Below are positions 10,101 to 17,489 of a stretch of 64,000 nt of DNA, piece after piece. The notes beneath the pieces were generated by a model. That model was not told where the DNA came from, did no database searches, and saw only the letters and a program-made list of their open reading frames with translations. The stretch lies in the NCBI GenBank assembly GCA_035695825.1, contig DASRRH010000034.1, forward strand, positions 62,001-126,000. The letters are read 5' to 3'. Within the stretch, counting starts at the first letter, position 1. Each line of letters starts with the position of its first letter. This DNA comes from JAKEFM01 sp035695825. Its GTDB lineage: Bacteria; Planctomycetota; UBA1135; JAKEFM01. A program made the translations under genes and the position numbers.

Positions 10101-10801
10101 TTCATGTGCTCCATGGCCTCGGCGGCCCGCACGAGCGCCTCGTACCCCGCGTCGGTCTCCGTGACGTAGTTCGACCGCTCGAGGACGGCCTTCTCCTCCC
10201 AGTTCCCGTGCTTCTCGTCGTGCTCGCGGATCCACTCCCGCGACACCCCCTCGAGGAGGTCCTTGGGCTTCGCGTCCGGGGCGAGGCTCGGGTCGGGCGC
10301 CGAGGCCAGGCGCTGGATGGCGGCCCGGCTCGACTCGAGCTCGGGGTCGAGCGCGAGCATCTGCTTGTGGACGCGGATCGCCGAGTGGGGTCGGCGCTCC
10401 TTCTCGTACCGGAGCGCGATCGGCTCGAGCTTCTGGAGGAAGACTTTCGAGAGCTCGAGGAGATCCGGGGCGATCGGATCGATCGCGAGCAGCCGCGCTC
10501 GGGCGGAGGCCTGCTCGGGCTTGGGCGTCCTCTGCGCGACGAGGAGCGCGAGCTCCCGATGGAGGGAGTAGATCGCGTCGTCCCTGTCGGCGGCGGCCTC
10601 GGAGCACCGCACGCGGAGATCCCACGCCGCCGCCGACTTGGGATCGCGCTCGAGGGCGCGATCGATCCAGTGGCGGGCCTCGGCGAGGTCCTTCGCGCCG
10701 AGCGCCCGCTCGGCGCCGCGCATCGCCTCCCCGAACCCCGAGCTCGGCTGCGGGGCGGGGAGGAGGAGAAGCGGGAGGGCGAGGAGGAGCGAGGGCCTCA
10801 T
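7142..10801 (-). CDS. Giant exported fusion: gluzincin-like peptidase, TPR, DUF1080-like and thioredoxin-like domains
   Basis: This 1219-residue protein starts with a signal peptide (residues 1-18). Residues 30-170 look like TPR helices. A peptidase domain of the DUF1570/gluzincin type follows, with HEAAH at 305-309 and WLNEG at 321-325 giving His305, His309 and Glu324 as likely zinc ligands. Residues about 500-650 are again helical repeats. Residues about 700-845 form a beta-sandwich like the DUF1080/laminin-G domains also found at 16058 and 17490 in this window. Residues about 895-1010 resemble a TlpA/thioredoxin fold (LLVFWSIDQNGLIP), but the redox CxxC is absent, so it is unlikely to be an active oxidoreductase. 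The gene leads a three-gene run with the DUF885 and membrane protein genes. The fusion suggests a modular extracellular enzyme; its target is unknown. Confidence 0.8.
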   Translation of the reverse strand: MRPSLLLALPLLLLPAPQPSSGFGEAMRGAERALGAKDLAEARHWIDRALERDPKSAAAWDLRVRCSEAAADRDDAIYSLHRELALLVAQRTPKPEQASARARLLAIDPIAPDLLELSKVFLQKLEPIALRYEKERRPHSAIRVHKQMLALDPELESSRAAIQRLASAPDPSLAPDAKPKDLLEGVSREWIREHDEKHGNWEEKAVLERSNYVTETDAGYEALVRAAEAMEHMNAFYRAFFRYGTPESRKSVPRIVLRIFRNRDEYLKLGSGPPVEWSGGQFTGGAVETYVGGGGFQEMVGTLFHEAAHQFVSLATNAAGWLNEGLASFFEGSRILANGTVVTNEPADHRLFPLVERMKNGWMTNASDGIDPSKAESEPRTAPTFRIVLENEYAWGPPWYAPTWGVVYFLYNYQDPGDGRYVYRGAFQEFVDASGGKTGKGAVETFEKVVLAKPKPPIRAPKRSEGAPEVALPTTVAQLDEVWKEWLARLADERTGHLEVERPYAKWARFAVLDRDPTTAQEHFEKGLLATPNDVALLTEFATFLADQKNADRATALLLRALRLLESAPRVDAKAIAEAERLLDRWDPKRSSLARAHAELAAAGKALVARYEAAGLPSMVMDVSWRLATEHEIPELLDFYRRALESSGKSLPLWELAYNEKDLSGWAAVGDSPFQADGIDLLAKHGAYAPDRYDFKILTLDRVTSGDFSLEVDLAAEREKCNFCGLVFGRKGASNFHALMFFPGAPKEGTAASGFVDLATSFGGPFKTWRHVPVANAPDPKATAALRWHKLRLDVSGRLVDAWFDGAYLATHEFPALDVLRGSFGLVIGPGEARFRNVRFLARDPRDPAAPIERAVRMASLRREGEPLEGSFLGMAPPFPKTARWLQGERRSWDDVGPVPQLLVFWSIDQNGLIPIDPWLRDLAARHSSAGLEIVSVGSANDTEQAQAYLKDHPFPGAVGIDFRDKPGIGESFTTFSISRFNLPRLLLLDIDRTLAWEGDPGFSLDVPWQRGVETFLDAPLSELVARRRMPELLAWSKLWPSVAPALHDGDVAKVEKILQDSRGFDPKLVPAAADAQGRIAAVEGALLSLDATAASLAREERDPALAVLLDWGRRLSKPLDKKALARLQPVLEGKAARAWADVPKHVEAYRRRLENAPDPAAAAELVARLEALAGRFPQELAADLRAAVAARDAAAFDGLLAETPARVARWLAREVFRW

Positions 10802-10919
10802 CGGAGGACGCGCGACCGGTCGAGGGAGAAGGGTGCCCCCAGACGCAGCGGTGGGGAGCGCATCCTACCGGGCCGGCCGGCGCCGCGGCCCCCTCGGGCG
10901 GGGGAGCCGACGTCGGCGC

Positions 10920-11543
10920 TCACTTCCTCCGCGTGTACTCGACCTCGTACACCTTCGTGTTGCTTTCCCCGATCGCGAGGTCGTGGACCTCGAAGATCCG
11001 CTTGTCGGGGGAGAGGAGGCGCCAGACGTACTTCACCATCTTGTCCTGCTCGCCCGTCATCGGCTCGTCCATCCACCCGTAGGCGAGGAGCACCTTCCCC
11101 GTCTGGTCGAAGGCCCCTTCCGCCACGTTCAACGTCGTCTGGTAGCTGTCGACGAACGAGACGACGTACTTCCTCTTGAAGTTGTCGTAGCCCATCGTCA
11201 CGAAGCCCCGGGTCTTCTTCCCCATGATCTCGCCGGTCCACTCCTCCTGGAGCCACCTCCCCTCGAGCAGCCACCGCGCCTCGGCGGTCCCGGTCGAGAC
11301 CATCGGCTCCGCGCCCATGCCGGTCATCGTCGTCTTCGTGTCCCACTTCCCGATCCAGTCGGCGAGCTTCTTGTGGTTCTCGTTCGGTGTGCACGCCTCC
11401 GTCCAGCGGCGCATCTGTTCCTGCATGTCGGGGGGCATCGAGGGCTTCTTCTCCTTCTCCTGAACGGTCGGGGCTCCCCCCGCGACGAGCGCGGAAGGGA
11501 GGAGGGCGAGGCAAAGGGCGAGGGCGGTCCGGGACATGGTCAT
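10920..11543 (-). CDS. DUF1579 family exported protein
   Basis: The start is the ATG at 11543, whose ATGA overlaps the stop of the BlaR-like gene, so translation is coupled. The 207-residue product has a signal peptide ending near residue 22. Motifs of the DUF1579 family are visible: HKKLADWIGKWD near residue 60, WLLEGRWLQEEW near 90, and a lipocalin-like run of beta-strands to the end. The biochemical role of DUF1579 proteins is unsettled. Because it is the last gene of the BlaI/BlaR-type operon, it may be the output the sensor controls, or an accessory ligand-binding protein. A second ATG two codons in (11537) is a possible alternative start. Confidence 0.85.
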   Translation of the reverse strand: MTMSRTALALCLALLPSALVAGGAPTVQEKEKKPSMPPDMQEQMRRWTEACTPNENHKKLADWIGKWDTKTTMTGMGAEPMVSTGTAEARWLLEGRWLQEEWTGEIMGKKTRGFVTMGYDNFKRKYVVSFVDSYQTTLNVAEGAFDQTGKVLLAYGWMDEPMTGEQDKMVKYVWRLLSPDKRIFEVHDLAIGESNTKVYEVEYTRRK

Positions 11544-12721
11544 CCTCCTGGGAAGAGTCCCCGCTCCTCGGCGAGGAGGAGGACGGAGTGGCGGATCTGG
11601 AAGCAGCCGACGCGCTCGCCCGAGGCCGCGCGCCGGAGAGTGTCGAGGGCGGCCCCCCGGGTGCCCGCGGGGAGGCCCGGCGCCCTGCCCGAAGCGCGCT
11701 GCGGCGCGGATCGGGGCGGCGAATCGCCGGGGGAACCCATCGGCAGCACGCAGGCGAGCATCCCGAGGGCGAGGGAGGCGGTCGCGAGACGACGCGGGCG
11801 CGCGCGTCTCCACCCCGGTCGCTCGAGGAAGCGCACGCGCGCGAGGAGGTTCGAGGAGGGGCCGTGGAAGGGGAGGCCCGGCGCGGCGGGGTCGATCCAG
11901 CGAGAAGCGGCGAGAAGGAGAGCGTCGCGGTACCGCGGCGTCTCCTCGCGGAGCAAGCCCGCGACCGTCTCGTCGCAGGCCATCTCGAGGAGCGCCGCGA
12001 CCCGGCGCGTCGCGAGCCGCACGAGCGGGTGGAACCAGTAGAGGACCTCGAGGGAGGAGCCGACCGCCGAGACGAGCGGGTCGCGCCTCTTCAAGTGGGC
12101 GAGCTCGTGGAGGAGGACGAACCGGACGTCCTCGCGGGACTCGCCCCCCCCGAAGCCGCGGGGGAGGAGGAGGACGGGACGGAACGCCCCGTACACGGCG
12201 GGCCCCCGCACCGCGGAGCGGACGCGCACCCGCGGGAGCCGGCGGAGTCCGACGCGCCGCGCCGCCGCCTCGACCTCCGCGCGGAGCCAGGGCTCGGGGG
12301 CGGCGGGACCTCCCTCGCTTGCGAGTTCCCTCCGGAACCGCGCGACCCGGAGGACCCGGGCTCCGGCGAACGCGAGGGCTCCGGCCAGCCAGACGGCGAA
12401 CGCGAGGACCGTCGCGAGGGACGATCCCTCCAGGGCGGCTCCGGAGGATGCCGCGTCGCGCGCGCCGATCGAGAAGGCCGTCCCGATCGAGGAGGAAAGG
12501 TCGAGGTGGCGCGTGACGCTGAACGGCGAGGCGAGCGTCGGCGGGAGGAGGAGCTTCCCGAGGACGAGGAGCCAGGCGGCGAGGCGGACCGAGGGAGGGA
12601 GGCGCCTCCCCGCGGCGCGGTCGAGGCCGAGGAAGAGGAGGACGAGCGCCCCGGCCTGGAGCGCCATCGGCCCCATCCAGGTCGCCCAGGCGGAGGCCGC
12701 TTCAGCGAGGAGCGCGCCCAT
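11540..12721 (-). CDS. BlaR1/MecR1-like M56 family membrane metallopeptidase sensor
   Basis: This 393-residue protein has four or so membrane segments (about residues 20-35, 45-60, 100-122) around a cytoplasmic zinc peptidase domain. The gluzincin motif HELAHLKRRD lies at 205-214, and EMACDE at 246-251 supplies the third ligand region. This matches peptidase family M56, which senses cell-wall or antibiotic signals and triggers cleavage of a BlaI-type repressor. It lacks the large C-terminal penicillin-binding sensor domain of classical BlaR1, so the signal need not be a beta-lactam; a short C-terminal tail is all that follows. Its start overlaps the end of the BlaI-like gene by 20 bases and its stop overlaps the next start as ATGA. 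Confidence 0.9.
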   Translation of the reverse strand: MGALLAEAASAWATWMGPMALQAGALVLLFLGLDRAAGRRLPPSVRLAAWLLVLGKLLLPPTLASPFSVTRHLDLSSSIGTAFSIGARDAASSGAALEGSSLATVLAFAVWLAGALAFAGARVLRVARFRRELASEGGPAAPEPWLRAEVEAAARRVGLRRLPRVRVRSAVRGPAVYGAFRPVLLLPRGFGGGESREDVRFVLLHELAHLKRRDPLVSAVGSSLEVLYWFHPLVRLATRRVAALLEMACDETVAGLLREETPRYRDALLLAASRWIDPAAPGLPFHGPSSNLLARVRFLERPGWRRARPRRLATASLALGMLACVLPMGSPGDSPPRSAPQRASGRAPGLPAGTRGAALDTLRRAASGERVGCFQIRHSVLLLAEERGLFPGG

Positions 12722-13106
12722 GGCGGGAGGAGCGGCGGCGCGCCTGCGCGATCATCGCGCGGAGGCGCTCCCGGTCGGCCTCGGAGAGACGCTCCTCCAC
12801 CGAGAGGTGGTGCAGGAGATTGCCGAACGCGCCGTCGAAGGCCCGGTCGAGGAGCGAGCGGAGCGCCCGGCGGCGGGCCGTCGAACGATCGAAGGCGGGC
12901 TCGTAGAGGCTCCCCGCCCCCTCGCGCCGCACGCGGACCGCCCCCTTCTCGACGAGGCGGGAGAGGAGCGTCTGCACCGTCGTGTAGGCCCAGCCCGTCC
13001 GCGTGCGCAGGCGCTCGACGACCTCGCGGCCGCTCGCCGGCGCCCCCGCCCAGAGGGCGTCCATCACCTTCCACTCGGCCTCCGAGAGGGGGGTCGCGGG
13101 GGGCAT
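12702..13106 (-). CDS. BlaI/MecI/CopY family transcriptional repressor
   Basis: This 134-residue protein begins LSEAEWKVMDALW and continues through a winged helix with TVQTLLSRLVEKGAV, the typical BlaI/MecI DNA-binding domain, followed by a helical dimerisation tail. Family members bind TACA/TGTA operators and are removed by cleavage by their M56 partner, which is the next gene downstream with a 20-base overlap. A perfect 18-bp palindrome of the expected type lies 13 bases upstream of the start codon, so the operon is almost surely autoregulated. There is no Shine-Dalgarno sequence between operator and ATG, so the message may be nearly leaderless. Confidence 0.93.
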   Translation of the reverse strand: MPPATPLSEAEWKVMDALWAGAPASGREVVERLRTRTGWAYTTVQTLLSRLVEKGAVRVRREGAGSLYEPAFDRSTARRRALRSLLDRAFDGAFGNLLHHLSVEERLSEADRERLRAMIAQARRRSSRHGRAPR

Positions 13107-13118
13107 CGAGGCGGGACG

Positions 13119-13136
13119 CTACTACACTTGTAGTAG
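13119..13136 (-). promoter_or_regulatory. BlaI-type operator and overlapping promoter
   Basis: The sequence CTACTACACTTGTAGTAG is a perfect inverted repeat with 8-bp arms around a 2-bp centre and contains the TACA-N2-TGTA core of BlaI/MecI operators. On the minus strand a TTGACG box (13144 to 13139) followed 17 bp later by TAGCGT (13121 to 13116) makes a plausible promoter that the operator overlaps. This geometry would let the repressor block RNA polymerase directly. Confidence 0.85.
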
Positions 13137-13184
13137 AACGTCAACCCCTCGGCGGGCGCGCGGCGGCCTCGGCGAGAAGGAAGC

Positions 13185-14702
13185 CTACGGCTGGTAGATC
13201 TCGGCCGCGAACGGACCCCCTCCGATCACCATCACGGTGCCGTCGGGGAGCGGCGCGGCGAGGGGGAAGAGCCTCGCGGCGGCCATCGACCCGGTCGGGG
13301 CGAAGGCGTTCGTCGCCGTCGAGAAGCGGTCCGCGCTCGAGGCTGCGGTCGCCGAGAAGATCCCTCCCGGGATGTCGATCGCGAGGTTGAAGCCCCCCGC
13401 GACGAGCGCGCCACCGTCGGGGAGGACGGCGAGCCCGGCTCCGGCGCGCCCCTCGGAGAGGGCGTTCACGGCGGCGAAGGTCCCGAAGCCGAAGAGGGTC
13501 GGCGTGTAGAGCTGCCCGTCCGTCCGCGTTCCGAAGACGATGTCGAGGGGGTTCCCCGTCGTCAGGAACGCGGTCAGGTCGAGGGTGAGGCCCCCGACGA
13601 GGAGGACCTTCCCGTTCGGGAGGCCGACGGCGCTGTGGAGGAAGCGCGCCCCGCCGAAGAAGGCCGGGAACCCGAAGGAGCCGGTCGCCGGGTTGAAGCG
13701 GTAGGCCGTGTTCGAGACGAGGGGGACGTTGAGGATCGGGACGAGCGTGATCCCCCCCGCGATCAGCGCCTGGCCGCTCGCGAGCGTGGTCGAAGTGTGG
13801 AGGGCGCGCGGCTCGAGGAGGATCGGCCCCGGCGCGAACGCGTTCGTCGCGGGGTCGAAGACCTCCGTCGTCCCCTGGATCGACTGGAAGAGGAGGAGGA
13901 GGTTCGTCAGGTCGAAGACCTGGAACCCGCCCGTGATCAGCACCGTCCCGTTCCCGAGGAGCGAGGCCCCATGGCCCGCGCGCGCCGCGTTCATCGCGAG
14001 CGGCGTCGTCGTCCCGGCGACCGGGTCGTAGACGGCGGCGGCGCTCGTGGGCTGCCCCGTCGCGAGGTCGAGCCCTCCGGTGAAGAGGACGCGCCCGTCC
14101 GCGAGGGGGGTCGTCTGGGAGAAGAGGCCGACCCCGAAGGTGGCGCCCGCGAGCGTCCACGCCTCGATCCTCGAGTCGTAGCGCTGCGCGACCGGCCCCG
14201 ACCCGCCGACGAAGAGGATCTCCCCGTTCCCGGCGGCGACCCCGCCTCCCCCCTCGACGGGGACGGCCGGGCTCTCGAGCGCGGGCTCGAACGTCCCGGG
14301 CTCCGCGGGGGTCACGCGGACGAGGTTCGAGACGGTCGAGGGCGCGAGCCCCGCCACCGCCTGGATCGAGATCGTCGCGTCGAGGACGGCGGGCAGTCCG
14401 GCGGGGAGGGCGAATCCGGTGCTCGCCTCGCCGTACGCGTCGAGGAGGCCGAGGAAGCCGGGGAGGATCCCCGCGAAGTCGATCCAGGTGAGCGGGATCT
14501 CCAGGGTCACGCCGTTCACCGTCGTCGGCTGCTCGTCGAACGAGAAGAGGACGATGTAGGGCGCTCCGGCCGGCCCCCCCGCGAGGGAGAGCGTCGTCGT
14601 CCCCGGGGCCGCTCCGCCGGCTTTGCTCAGGGAGAGGGTCTGGGCGCCGGCGGGGGCGCACAGGACGAGGAGGGGAACTCCGAAGAGGAGGACTCGTGTC
14701 AT
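13185..14702 (-). CDS. Exported kelch-type beta-propeller protein
   Basis: I place the start at the ATG at 14702, where a signal peptide ending in APAGAQ begins; longer upstream frames lack one. The 505-residue product carries kelch-like repeats from about residue 150 onward, each with a double-glycine strand such as VLFTGGLD, VLITGGFQ, ALIAGGIT, VLLVGGLT and ALVAGGFN, ending VMVIGGGPFAAEIYQP. This fits a beta-propeller of the galactose-oxidase/kelch class but no catalytic residues are evident. The N-terminal 120 residues look like an Ig or fibronectin-type sandwich. It probably works outside the cytoplasm as a binding or structural protein. Confidence 0.8.
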   Translation of the reverse strand: MTRVLLFGVPLLVLCAPAGAQTLSLSKAGGAAPGTTTLSLAGGPAGAPYIVLFSFDEQPTTVNGVTLEIPLTWIDFAGILPGFLGLLDAYGEASTGFALPAGLPAVLDATISIQAVAGLAPSTVSNLVRVTPAEPGTFEPALESPAVPVEGGGGVAAGNGEILFVGGSGPVAQRYDSRIEAWTLAGATFGVGLFSQTTPLADGRVLFTGGLDLATGQPTSAAAVYDPVAGTTTPLAMNAARAGHGASLLGNGTVLITGGFQVFDLTNLLLLFQSIQGTTEVFDPATNAFAPGPILLEPRALHTSTTLASGQALIAGGITLVPILNVPLVSNTAYRFNPATGSFGFPAFFGGARFLHSAVGLPNGKVLLVGGLTLDLTAFLTTGNPLDIVFGTRTDGQLYTPTLFGFGTFAAVNALSEGRAGAGLAVLPDGGALVAGGFNLAIDIPGGIFSATAASSADRFSTATNAFAPTGSMAAARLFPLAAPLPDGTVMVIGGGPFAAEIYQP

Positions 14703-14851
14703 AACCGGGTGCCCCGAGGGGAAGTTGGGTCGCAGGGTGGGGCCGCGGAGGCGGCGGGGGAAGGGAGAGGACGGGATGCCACCCTCTCTCCGACGCGCGG
14801 AGTCGTCTTCATGTTTCGTGAAACCTCCGAAGGGATCGGCGGAGCTACCCG

Positions 14852-15928
14852 TCACCGCGTCCCTTCCCCCACCCGCGCGAGCTTGCTCAGCCTCCCCGAA
14901 CGGTTCCAGTCCTGGACGAAGAGGTTGCCGTCCCGGTCGAAGCACACCGCGTGGGGGGCCGTGAAGATCCCTTCCTTCCAGCGCTCCCGAGGGACCTCGA
15001 AGTTGGCCCATTCGGACCGCTCGGGATTGTCCCCGAGGTGGGTGACGACGGCGCCGTCCCGGTCGAGGATCGTCACCCGCCCCTCAAGCTCCGCGACCGC
15101 GACGTGATCCCCGAAGAACGCGACCGAGCTCGGCCGACGCAGCCCCGCAGCGACGACGCCCAGGAACTTCCCGTCGAGGTCGAAGTGGACGAGGCGGCGG
15201 TGCTCCCGGTCGCAGACGAGGAGCAGAGGCTTCTCCCCGCGCGGGTCGATCGCGAGGCCGTGGCAGGAGCGGCATTCCCCCTCCCCGTCCCCCGCGCCGG
15301 CAGAGCTCCCCCTGTACTTCCACCTCGGCACGTATTCCCGGACCCAGTCGAACGCGTGGAGGAGGGAAGTCCCGTATCCGTCCGCGACCCAGAGCGAGCC
15401 GTCCGGAGCGAGGGCGACGGCCGTCGGCCGGAACTCCTCGGCGGCCTTGTACGCGCTCGACTCCATCGGAGCCCCGAAAGTCCAGACGGCGGAGCCGTCG
15501 AGTCGCAGCTTCGCGACCCGGTGCCCGAGCAGGTGCGCCGCGTAGAGGAACTCCTCGCGCCCCTCCTCGCGGAGAAGGAGGGAGTGGCAACCCGTGAACT
15601 CCTTCCCGATCGTCTTCTCGACCTTCCCGTCCGGCGCGAACACGAAGATCCCCTCCGCCGAATCGGTCGAGCAGTAGATCTTCCCTTCTCGGTCGATCGC
15701 GACCCCGCCGTGCGTCGGGCCAAAGGCCCTTCCCTCGGGGATCTTCGACCAGCCGGGGACCGGCTCGAATCGCCAAGCTCCATCCCGAACGGGGACCCCG
15801 TCCGTCACGGGACGGGTTTCCTGGAGGAGAACAGGGATCCCAGGATCACAGACGTCTCTCGAGGGCCGGATCGGAGGCACCGCCGCGAAGACCGGGAAGA
15901 GCGCTGTTGCGATCCATCTCTCGTTCAT
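14852..15928 (-). CDS. NHL-repeat six-bladed propeller protein
   Basis: The 358-residue protein has an N-terminal hydrophobic signal (residues 5-17) and then repeated strands of the NHL type: GVAIDREGKIYCSTD, AVALAPDGSLWVADG, GLAIDPRGEKPLLLVCD and AVCFDRDGNLFVQDW. Such propellers occur in peptidyl-alpha-hydroxyglycine lyase-like and other extracytoplasmic proteins. A CRSCHG stretch near residue 217 resembles a cytochrome c haem motif (CxxCH), but I do not see a cytochrome domain around it, so it may be chance. The gene is alone on its strand between the kelch gene and the divergent DUF1080 operon. Confidence 0.8.
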   Translation of the reverse strand: MNERWIATALFPVFAAVPPIRPSRDVCDPGIPVLLQETRPVTDGVPVRDGAWRFEPVPGWSKIPEGRAFGPTHGGVAIDREGKIYCSTDSAEGIFVFAPDGKVEKTIGKEFTGCHSLLLREEGREEFLYAAHLLGHRVAKLRLDGSAVWTFGAPMESSAYKAAEEFRPTAVALAPDGSLWVADGYGTSLLHAFDWVREYVPRWKYRGSSAGAGDGEGECRSCHGLAIDPRGEKPLLLVCDREHRRLVHFDLDGKFLGVVAAGLRRPSSVAFFGDHVAVAELEGRVTILDRDGAVVTHLGDNPERSEWANFEVPRERWKEGIFTAPHAVCFDRDGNLFVQDWNRSGRLSKLARVGEGTR

Positions 15929-16057
15929 GACGGGGGGGTACCGCTCCTTCTCGACACCGCCAGGACGGGATCCTAGCGGTCGCTTGGGCGTCGAGGGGCC
16001 GATTCCGACAAGGCTCGACGGGTCCCTATACTCCGCCTCGCTCCCGCCCCTCCTCCC

Positions 16058-17386
16058 ATGCTAGGCCGGGTCCGGCGTCCCGAGTGGCTCATCGTCTTCG
16101 CCGCGCTCACCGTGGGGGGCTGCGCCGGGAGACCGCGTGGCGGCGAGGAACCGGGGTTCGTCCCGCTCTTCAACGGCCGCGACCTCTCGGGCTGGGTCGC
16201 CGTGAATGGCGGCCCGGACACGTGGACCGCGCGCGACGGGATGCTCGTCTGCTCGGGGAGGCCCTCCGGAATGCTCCGGACCGCGCGGATGTTCGAGAAC
16301 TTCGTCCTCGAGCTCGACTGGAAGCACCCGTCGAAGGGGGGGAACTCGGGCCTGTTCGTCTGGGCCGACGCGCTCCCCGCACGCGGCGAACCCTACCCGA
16401 GGTCCGTCGAGGTCCAGGTGATGGATGGGCGGGAGACGCCAAACTACACGAGCGATGGCGACATCTTCTCGATCCACGGCGCTCGCCTCGTCCCGGCCCG
16501 TCCCCACCCGGCTGGCTGGCAGCGATGCCTCCCGAGCGAGAAGAGATGCAAGCCCTCGCCCGAGTGGAATCACTACCTCGTCACCTGCGACGGGGGAACG
16601 ATCCGGCTCGCCGTGAACGGAAAGGAGGTCTCCTCCGCGAGCGGGGTCGTTCCCTCCACCGGCTACCTCTGCCTCGAGTCGGAGGGCTCCGAGGTCCACT
16701 TCCGGAACCTCCGCATCCGGGAGCTGCCGTCGAAGGGGCCGCCCCCGGATCGCGTCGCCGAGCCGGACCGGGGCTTCCGGGGCCTCTTCAACGGCGTCGG
16801 TTTCGCCGGCTGGAAGGAGAACCCCGAGAAGGCCGGGCACTGGACGGCGAAGGACGGGGTCCTCGACTACGACGGGAAGGGGGACCACCTCTGGTCCCTC
16901 GAAGAGTTCGGCGACTTCGAGCTGATCGCCGACTGGCGCTGGTCGGGCCCGACCGCGAAGAAGGCGGTCCCCGTCGTCCTCCCGAACGGCGAGGTCGCGG
17001 TCGACGGGAAGGGCGAGCGAAGGACGGTTGAGATCGACGAGGCCGGAGACAGCGGGATCTACCTCCGCGGCAACGACAAGTCGCAGGTGAACATCTGGTG
17101 CTGGCCGATCGGCTCGGGGGAGGTCTACGGCTACCGCACCGACCCGAACGCGTCGCCCGAGGTGCGTGCGGCCGTGACGCCGAGGGTCGCGGCCGACGCG
17201 CCCCTCGGCGCGTGGAACCGATTCCACGTCACGATGAAGGGAGAGCGCCTGACCGTCGTCCTCAACGGGAAGACGGTGATCGAGGACGCCCGGCTCCCCG
17301 GCGTCCCCGCGAAGGGGCGGATCGCGCTCCAGCACCACGACTCCCCGATCCAGTTCGCGAACCTCTTCGTCCGGGAGATGCGCTGA
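16058..17386 (+). CDS. Tandem DUF1080 (3-keto-disaccharide hydrolase-type) lipoprotein
   Basis: This 442-residue lipoprotein has the lipobox VGGC near residue 22. It contains two DUF1080 domains of about 200 residues: the first starts GFVPLFNGRDLSGWVAVNG near residue 33 and the second GFRGLFNGVGFAGWKENPEK near residue 240. Each has the family's late strand EVHFRNLRIRELP or PIQFANLFVREMR. DUF1080 proteins include 3-keto-glycoside hydrolases and many extracellular carbohydrate-binding proteins of planctomycetes. A second copy follows directly at 17490, about 70% similar by eye, so this is a tandem duplication. It heads a four-gene plus-strand run. Confidence 0.9.
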   Translation: MLGRVRRPEWLIVFAALTVGGCAGRPRGGEEPGFVPLFNGRDLSGWVAVNGGPDTWTARDGMLVCSGRPSGMLRTARMFENFVLELDWKHPSKGGNSGLFVWADALPARGEPYPRSVEVQVMDGRETPNYTSDGDIFSIHGARLVPARPHPAGWQRCLPSEKRCKPSPEWNHYLVTCDGGTIRLAVNGKEVSSASGVVPSTGYLCLESEGSEVHFRNLRIRELPSKGPPPDRVAEPDRGFRGLFNGVGFAGWKENPEKAGHWTAKDGVLDYDGKGDHLWSLEEFGDFELIADWRWSGPTAKKAVPVVLPNGEVAVDGKGERRTVEIDEAGDSGIYLRGNDKSQVNIWCWPIGSGEVYGYRTDPNASPEVRAAVTPRVAADAPLGAWNRFHVTMKGERLTVVLNGKTVIEDARLPGVPAKGRIALQHHDSPIQFANLFVREMR

Positions 17387-17489
17387 GGGGACCGGGGGGA
17401 CGCATGCTCTCCGTCACGACTCCCTCGCGCGCGGAAGGAGATTGCATTTATACTGGGAGGCGCGCCTCCCCCTCCGGGCCGTCCCCCCC

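Noticed and set aside
14990..15330. A CRSCHG motif suggesting a cytochrome c haem site in the NHL protein
   Set aside because: No surrounding cytochrome fold or distal methionine pattern is seen, and the motif falls in a propeller strand; treated as chance.
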